The notes below the pieces were generated by a model. The model saw only the letters and a program-made list of their open reading frames with translations. It was not told the DNA's origin and ran no database searches. 11,029 nucleotides of DNA. Origin: Actinomycetota bacterium (GTDB taxonomy: Bacteria; Actinomycetota; Acidimicrobiia; Acidimicrobiales; JACCXE01). Of the stretch, positions 7,601-11,029 are shown one piece after another (position 1 is the stretch's first letter; every line of letters starts with the position of its first letter). Made by a program: the position numbers and the translations under genes. The stretch is from positions 1 to 11,029 of the forward strand of contig JACCXE010000398.1 of assembly GCA_013697265.1 (NCBI GenBank), read 5' to 3'.

Positions 7601-8399
7601 ATCCACGAGCACACCCGAATCGCTCAGCCCGATCACGCCCCGGCGGCTCCAGGGCGAGATTCGTTTCGACAACGTCCACTTCAAGTACCCGACCGCGATC
7701 AACGAAGCGCTGTCGGGCGCCGACCTCGTGATCGCACCGGGCGAAACCGTGGCGTTGGTGGGTGAGACCGGCGCCGGCAAGTCGACCATCGTGAAGCTCG
7801 TCGCCCGTTTCTACGACCCGACGCAAGGCGCGGTGCTTGTAGACGGCATCGACATCCGCGACATGGACACCACCGCCTACCGCCGCCAACTCGGCGTTGT
7901 GCCCCAAGACGCGTTCCTTTTCACCGGCACGATCCGAGACAACGTCGCGTACGGCCGACCCGACGCGAGCGACGCAGAGATCGAAGACGCGGCTCGTGCC
8001 GTCGGGGCCCACGAATTCATCAGCCGGATGCCCCACGGCTACTTGTCCGCTGTCAGCGAACGCGGACGCAGCCTCTCCGCAGGTCAACGGCAGCTGATCT
8101 CGCTGGCCCGGGCCCGCCTTGTCGACCCGGTGATCCTCTTGCTCGACGAGGCGACATCGAATCTCGACCTGCAGACCGAGGCCGAGGTGCAACGGGCGAT
8201 GGGCGTGGTCGCACAGGGCCGCACCACGATCCTCGTCGCCCACCGTTTGCCGACCGCGGCAACGGCGGACCGCATCTTCGTGATCGACGATGGCAAGGTC
8301 ATCGCCGTCGGTCCGCACCCCACCCTGCTGCGGGAGAGCCCGCGCTACCGCGAACTCTGGGAGTCCTTCGTCAGCGAAGACGAGGGCGAAGCCGCGTAA
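4623..8399 (+). CDS. Fused ABC exporter (TMD-NBD-TMD-NBD), multidrug-type
   Basis: One 1258-residue polypeptide holds two full half-exporters of the type IV (MsbA/TM287-288-like) ABC family. TMD1 covers about 30-325 (six helices). NBD1 has Walker A 'GASGSGKST' 386-394, E434 at the Q-loop, 'LSGGQ' 490-494, Walker B 'LVLDD' 511-515 and H546. A flexible, Gly/Pro-rich linker spans about 590-680. TMD2 covers about 690-985. NBD2 has Walker A 'GETGAGKST' 1047-1055, Q1095, 'LSAGQ' 1151-1155, 'LLLDEAT' with D1175/E1176, and H1207. NBD1 has Asp515 where the catalytic Glu belongs, and its partner signature is the variant LSAGQ, so one ATP site is degenerate and the other (NBD2 Walker motifs with NBD1 LSGGQ) is consensus, as in heterodimeric exporters. 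It probably exports hydrophobic compounds or lipids across the inner membrane; the substrate is unknown. The start overlaps the MarR stop. Confidence 0.95.
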   Translation: MSAPVAASIRPTPQPAPKGSGGWIRRLAPFLWAHKRNVFAAFGVAVLGQAVAALTPVISKTIVDDVIIHQRRSLTPWLVLLVASGFFGFAMSFIRRYAGGRVALDVQYDLRNAVYERLQRLDFASHDKMQTGQLVSRASSDTALIQALLSFLPIMVGNFVLLVIALCFMAYYSLQLTIVALLAVPAMFFVAVRLRKTIFPASWDAQQRAGEVAGVVDEAVTGVRVVKGFGQEQRELDDLADAGADLFKSRVRLIRLQARFTPTMQAIPVLGQVAVLGFGGYLAIHGRLSLGVFLLFSSYLVQLVAPVRMFAMLLAVGQQARAGAERILDILDANPLITEQPDAPNLDRGDGRVVFDNITFGYTVSDPVLRGFSLEVEPGETVALVGASGSGKSTVALLLPRFYDPAEGAITIDGVDVRDVTLDSLRNNVGVVFEDPFLFSDSLRANIAYGRPEATDEEIEAAAKSAEADTFIRALPHGYDTVVGERGLTLSGGQRQRIALARALITDPSVLVLDDATSSIDAKTEEDIHETLRRLMQGRTTILVAHRRSSLRLADRIVVVDKGRVADSGTHHELVKRSALYRALLSGPGEGVDDVVEPVIAKSPERRSGVTASAWPYHQVDGTAPKATATTGPPRVGPPGGGGGFGMALSATPELLAALDKLPPADDEPDIDVAFEGELKDKFSLREFITPYRGWLGIGLALVAVDVLATLLGPYFVRRGIDHGVRVGSQGALTIAALGFLVAALADWALTITYTLITGRTAERLLYALRIRVFSHLQRLSVDYYDGEMAGRVMTRMTTDIDALQQLLQTGLISALVSLVTCVGVFGFLIALSPKLALITGAVLPPLALATWWYQRKSSVVYAQARDRIAAVNANFQESLSGVRVAQAYTREDKNISGFRDVNSDYLASRVKAQKYISLYFPFVLLVSDVAAALVLGAGSVMVRNGAIQVGIVIAFMLYLDQFFAPIQQISQVFDSWQQASASMAKIDELMAISTSTPESLSPITPRRLQGEIRFDNVHFKYPTAINEALSGADLVIAPGETVALVGETGAGKSTIVKLVARFYDPTQGAVLVDGIDIRDMDTTAYRRQLGVVPQDAFLFTGTIRDNVAYGRPDASDAEIEDAARAVGAHEFISRMPHGYLSAVSERGRSLSAGQRQLISLARARLVDPVILLLDEATSNLDLQTEAEVQRAMGVVAQGRTTILVAHRLPTAATADRIFVIDDGKVIAVGPHPTLLRESPRYRELWESFVSEDEGEAA
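6543..6563 (+). promoter_or_regulatory. Internal Shine-Dalgarno-like site and ATG within the exporter linker
   Basis: GGTGGAGG (6543-6550) lies ten bases before an in-frame ATG at 6561 (residue 647), inside the Gly-rich linker between the two exporter halves. Initiation there would yield a 612-residue second half-transporter. The site may be the leftover ribosome-binding region of a once separate gene. Whether it is used is unknown; Gly codons in a GC-rich gene also make GGAGG by chance. Confidence 0.35.
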
Positions 8400-8813
8400 G
8401 ACCGCTCGTCGTCGTGATCCAGAAGCACTCGTCGTCGCCGGGCTGGCGGTCGTGGACAGGACCGAGGTAGGCCTCACACGCATTTGCGTTCTCCGGACGC
8501 GTCGCGCCGCTCTCGCAGGCCAAGGAGCCAAAGCTGAGCCGTTGATCGACGCCGCGATCGCAGTGGAGTTGCAGAGCGATGTCCCTCTGATCGGGAGGCA
8601 CCTGCACGAAAAAGAAACAACCGTCGGCATCGTTCTCGCGGGCGCGCGCGCGGCGCTCCGAATCCGACGACCACCTGGACAGCACCGGCGTCCGCGACGG
8701 CGCAGTCAGCGTGGTTGACGGTCTCACCACTGGTCGAGCGGTCGTGATCCGCCGCCAGCAATCAGCAGTGCACTCCCCAGGCGCAACAGCTTCACAGCGG
8801 CAGTGTGCCGCAT
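8371..8813 (-). pseudogene. Possible frameshifted gene for a small secreted Cys-containing protein
   Basis: No intact gene fills 8400-8993, but the minus strand reads as one protein split over three frames. ATG 8813 opens a signal-peptide-like segment ('MRHTAAVKLLRLGSALLIAG') that stops at 8724. A second frame continues with 'DCAVADAGAVQVVVGFGA' (about 8715-8660). A third frame, about 8655 to the TGA at 8371, reads 'ENDADGCFFFVQVPPDQRD' and later 'NACEAYLG' and 'GDDECFW', with five Cys. By hand count over 8401-8640 the third frame has GC of 65, 49 and 76 percent at codon positions 1, 2 and 3, a coding-like pattern on this strand. Both shifts are +1 (equal to losing two bases), and the second falls at a GC-dinucleotide run (8636-8657). 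The end overlaps the exporter by 29 bases, tail to tail. I do not recognise the family. Real decay, sequencing error or chance are all possible. Confidence 0.35.
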
Positions 8814-8820
8814 GGACGCA

Positions 8821-8841
8821 GACCGCGTGGCGCGCGCGGTC
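8821..8841. repeat. Perfect GC-rich inverted repeat in the non-coding gap
   Basis: GACCGCG (8821-8827) and CGCGGTC (8835-8841) are perfect inverted 7-mers with a 7-base loop. It lies just upstream of the possible gene remnant and between it and the GNAT stop at 8994. No T-run follows on either strand, so I do not call it a terminator. The remaining bases to 8993 show no feature I can support. Confidence 0.3.
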
Positions 8842-8993
8842 CTAAACATTTGCGCCGCTTATCGCTTCCGTCGGTCGCAGGGGACACACGAGATGCGATT
8901 CTGACGGGCGACGCCGATTCGGTCGAGCCGGCCGAGGTCGAGCACTGATACTCGTGCCGCGTAACCGTTGCGCCGGTGCCCGTTCAAGCTTGA

Positions 8994-9482
8994 TCACAAC
9001 GGCCGCGCGGCAGGAGTCGGGGTCACTCGATTCGAAGACAGTTCGACCACAGCGCCGGGCACGAAACCGAGGCGCGCGTAGAACGGGTTCGACAACGGCG
9101 ACGGCGCGAGGCGGAGATGGTCCATGCCGGCCTGACCTGCCCAGGCGATGAGCCCCTCCATCAGCGCGCGCCCGACGCCAGAGTTGCGGTGCTGAGCAAC
9201 TACGAACATGTTTCCGACATAGCCCCACAACCCGCCAGTCGAGTGGCCAGCGGCAGGCATGCGGTCATACCGCTTGACATTCACCATTCCCACCGCGCTC
9301 CCGTCAACCATCACGAGGAAAAACGTCCGGCTGAGACGCTCGGCTTTCCACCACTCGGCGAAGGCGCCGTCAAAACCGTCGTCGTCGATGCGACCGCCCG
9401 CGTTCTCCTCGTTCCACGCCCGCCGAAGGTTCGCAAGCGCGTCAACGTCGTCGTCGCCCGCGATATGAATCGAGATGTCCAA
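8994..9482 (-). CDS. GNAT-family N-acetyltransferase
   Basis: The 162-residue protein shows the GNAT fold in order. 'TFFLVMVDGSAVGMVNV' (53-69) forms the central strands. 'GYVGNMFVVAQHRNSGVGRA' (87-106) is strand 4 plus motif A, with the acetyl-CoA pyrophosphate loop Q97-x-x-x-x-G102-x-G104. 'NPFYARLGF' (132-140) carries the usual catalytic Tyr135 near the end. It would transfer an acetyl group from acetyl-CoA to an amine; the substrate is unknown. The likely start is TTG 9482, giving 'LDISIHIAGDDD', the expected first strand; no ATG or GTG exists nearby in frame, and further upstream the reading frame loses family character and runs into the divergent hydrolase. An AGG-containing stretch (AAAGAACAGG) lies upstream as a weak ribosome-binding site. 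A 114-base gap separates it from the divergent hydrolase. Confidence 0.87.
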   Translation of the reverse strand: MDISIHIAGDDDVDALANLRRAWNEENAGGRIDDDGFDGAFAEWWKAERLSRTFFLVMVDGSAVGMVNVKRYDRMPAAGHSTGGLWGYVGNMFVVAQHRNSGVGRALMEGLIAWAGQAGMDHLRLAPSPLSNPFYARLGFVPGAVVELSSNRVTPTPAARPL

Positions 9483-9584
9483 GGTGCCTGTTCTTTTACA
9501 CCAACCCGGTGCTCTCGATCTTTCTCGCAGTTGTAGAACCGAAAGTAGGCCTAGATCGTCAAAGTGATCGACACGGACCGCCGT

Positions 9585-9590
9585 TAGCCT
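9585..9590 (+). promoter_or_regulatory. -10 box of a leaderless promoter for the alpha/beta hydrolase
   Basis: TAGCCT at 9585-9590 fits TANNNT and is followed by six bases and GTG 9597, the same spacing as at the XRE and MarR genes. No clear -35 is seen. It supports GTG 9597 as the start and a leaderless transcript. The divergent gap also has the 8-bp palindrome TAGGCCTA at 9546-9553, of unknown meaning. Confidence 0.5.
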
Positions 9591-9596
9591 GCGGCT

Positions 9597-10409
9597 GTGC
9601 GCGACATTTGGGTCACCTGCCAGTCCGCTCAGATCGCGGTTTCGGAGACCGGAAGCGGCGATCCGATCGTGTTCGTTCATGCCGGGGTGGCGGACCGACG
9701 GAGTTGGTTCGAGGTGATGAAACATGTCGGTCAGACGCGGCGTGCGATCGCGTACGACCGACGCGGGTTCGGCGCAACGACGTTCGTCAGCGAACCGCAT
9801 TCAGCACTCGACGACCTCGTCGCCGTGCTCGACGCGTTGAACGTCGATCGCTGCGTTGTGGCAGGTTGCTCGAACGGGGGCCAAATTGCGTTCGAGATGG
9901 CTTTGCGCCTTGCCGAACGCGTGCTCAAGCTCGTGCTCGTCGACTCGGCTCCGCCGGGCGGGCCGGTGATCGAACCGTCACCGGCGGTAGCGCGGTTGTT
10001 CGCTGCAATTGACGCCGCCGAGGCCGCGGGCGACGCTGCCCTGCTCAATGAACTCGAAGCGCAACTGTGGCTGGACGGCCCGGATGCGCCTGCGGGACGC
10101 GTCTCGGGCCCGACACGCGCCTTATTCCTCGAGATGAACGGGCGTGCTCTGGCGTCCGCAGACGTCGGAGCCGCCGAACCGATGACAGGGCGATGGGACC
10201 AGCTGCCCGAGCTAACGATGCCGACGTTGGTGGTCGTAGGTGCCCAGGATCTGCCCAGCATTGTTGAACGCGCCCGGCACGTCGCCTCGATCGTCCCCAA
10301 CGCGGAACTCGTGACCATCGCGGACGCCGCGCATCTGCCGATGCTCGATCAGCCAGCGAAGTTCGTCGAGTGTCTTAACGCCTTCCTTTCCAGTGCAGAC
10401 AACCGATGA
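9597..10409 (+). CDS. Alpha/beta-hydrolase fold protein
   Basis: The 270-residue protein is a typical single-domain alpha/beta hydrolase. The oxyanion-hole strand is 'PIVFVHAG' (23-30), with Ala where HG is usual. 'AYDRRGFGAT' (52-61) is the next conserved turn. The nucleophile elbow is 'GCSNGG' (90-95) with Ser92. The acid is Asp218 in 'LVVVGAQD' and the base is His246 in 'ADAAHLPMLDQP'. The catalytic triad is complete, so it should be an active hydrolase (ester, lactone or C-C bond), though the family does not reveal the substrate. A short cap lies between about 120 and 200. The GTG start is supported by a TANNNT box six bases upstream. The sulfotransferase gene begins 28 bases after its stop on the same strand, so the two may share a transcript. 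Confidence 0.92.
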   Translation: MRDIWVTCQSAQIAVSETGSGDPIVFVHAGVADRRSWFEVMKHVGQTRRAIAYDRRGFGATTFVSEPHSALDDLVAVLDALNVDRCVVAGCSNGGQIAFEMALRLAERVLKLVLVDSAPPGGPVIEPSPAVARLFAAIDAAEAAGDAALLNELEAQLWLDGPDAPAGRVSGPTRALFLEMNGRALASADVGAAEPMTGRWDQLPELTMPTLVVVGAQDLPSIVERARHVASIVPNAELVTIADAAHLPMLDQPAKFVECLNAFLSSADNR

Positions 10410-10437
10410 TTACGCGCTCCGACGCCGAGCCCGATTC

Positions 10438-11029
10438 GTGAGCTCGCCCTCGCTCGCGCACACCCGCGTCTACCGCAACCACCATCTCAACTCCACCCGG
10501 TGGGACCATGTGGCGTTACGCGCCGATGACATCGTTATCACCACGCCCTACAAGTGCGGCACGACCTGGACCCAACACATCACGGCGGGCCTGCTCCACG
10601 CTCCCGGCACACAGGTCACGCGTGAGTTGTCACCGTGGATCGACGCCCGATTCTGGGGGCCGATCGAGCCAATCGCCGAGGGCCTCGAAGCCCAGACCCA
10701 TCGCCGCTTCATGAAGAGCCACCTGGCGCTCGACGGCACCCGTTGGAACGACGACGTGAAGTACGTGGTGGTGGGCCGCGACCTTCGCGACGTGTTCATG
10801 TCGCTGCTCAATCACTACGGCGCGTATGGCGACGTTGCAATGGCGCGGCTCAACGACGACGGTCGGCCCGGCGCTGCCATCCCGCGCTTTGACGGAGACG
10901 TGCACGCGTGGTGGTCGCGTTGGATCCGCGAGGGCTGGTTCGAGTGGGAGCCCGACGGGTGGCCGTTCTGGTCCGCGACCCATCACTGGTCGACGTGGTG
11001 GACGGTGCGCGATCGACCCAACGTCTTGT
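10438..11029 (+). CDS. PAPS-dependent sulfotransferase family protein, C-terminus cut by window edge
   Basis: An open frame runs from GTG 10438 to the window end (197 residues). The two PAPS-binding motifs are present: the 5'-phosphosulfate loop 'TPYKCGTTW' (36-44, usually YPKSGTTW, here with Cys40) with catalytic Lys39, and the 3'-phosphate site 'GRDLRDVFMSLLNHY' (113-127) with R114 and S122. 'RFMKSHLALD' (90-99) supplies the conserved catalytic His95. It should transfer sulfate from PAPS to a hydroxyl on a small molecule; actinobacteria carry many such genes for lipids and phenols. GTG 10438 gives a sensible start before 'TRVYRNHHLNSTRWDHV'; GTG 10393 in the same frame would overlap the hydrolase by 17 bases and is less likely. 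No clear ribosome-binding site is seen. Confidence 0.87.
   Translation, partial: MSSPSLAHTRVYRNHHLNSTRWDHVALRADDIVITTPYKCGTTWTQHITAGLLHAPGTQVTRELSPWIDARFWGPIEPIAEGLEAQTHRRFMKSHLALDGTRWNDDVKYVVVGRDLRDVFMSLLNHYGAYGDVAMARLNDDGRPGAAIPRFDGDVHAWWSRWIREGWFEWEPDGWPFWSATHHWSTWWTVRDRPNVL

Noticed and set aside
7548..8630. 360-residue minus-strand reading frame opposite NBD2
   Set aside because: It lies opposite conserved ATPase motifs and its translation is antisense-like, with no recognisable fold.
8290..8718. Plus-strand reading frame across the end of the exporter
   Set aside because: Codon-position GC in 8401-8640 is 76, 49 and 65 percent in this frame, which fits the minus-strand frame better; the start lies within NBD2.

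Overview
The window comes from a high-GC genome, most likely an actinobacterium. A maleylpyruvate isomerase/mycothiol-dependent family protein, an XRE regulator with an MmyB-type ligand domain, and a solitary AbiEi-like/DUF559 protein are all typical of that phylum. Several genes also have a TANNNT box six bases before the start codon and no Shine-Dalgarno, as in actinobacterial leaderless mRNAs. Acidimicrobiia is a guess from overall style; nothing here proves it. I see no tRNA, rRNA, CRISPR array, transposase or integrase.

Layout. At 1-470 (minus) is a DinB/MDMPI-fold protein cut by the window edge. It diverges from an MmyB-like XRE regulator (558-1370, plus), and the 87-base gap holds a leaderless promoter and inverted repeats that look like an operator. 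A hairpin plus T-rich stretch follows the regulator. A nitronate monooxygenase/FabK-type flavoprotein (1446-2390, minus) converges on it. This flavoprotein diverges from a two-gene unit, an AroQ-type chorismate mutase (2461-2757) directly abutting a P-loop kinase-like ATPase (2758-3222). Next is a protein with an AbiEi-antitoxin-like wHTH and a DUF559/Vsr-like nuclease domain (3326-4177).

The centrepiece is a MarR regulator (4198-4626) overlapping by ATGA a 1258-residue fused ABC exporter (4623-8399). The exporter carries two complete TMD-NBD halves, one degenerate and one consensus ATP site, and a Gly-rich linker that contains a good internal ribosome-binding site followed by ATG. The MarR promoter is leaderless, with a 13-bp imperfect palindrome over its -10 box, so drug- or metabolite-responsive autorepression of the pair is the natural model.

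From 8400 to 8993 no intact gene is visible. The minus strand can be read as a small secreted Cys-containing protein spread over three frames, suggesting a recent pseudogene. A GNAT acetyltransferase (8994-9482, minus) then diverges from an alpha/beta hydrolase (9597-10409, plus). A sulfotransferase begins 28 bases after the hydrolase and runs off the right edge.

The most interesting points are the fused exporter with its possible internal initiation site, the repeated TANNNT-N6-start architecture, the three-frame gene remnant, and a flavoprotein with Phe at the position where NMO/FabK enzymes carry the catalytic His.
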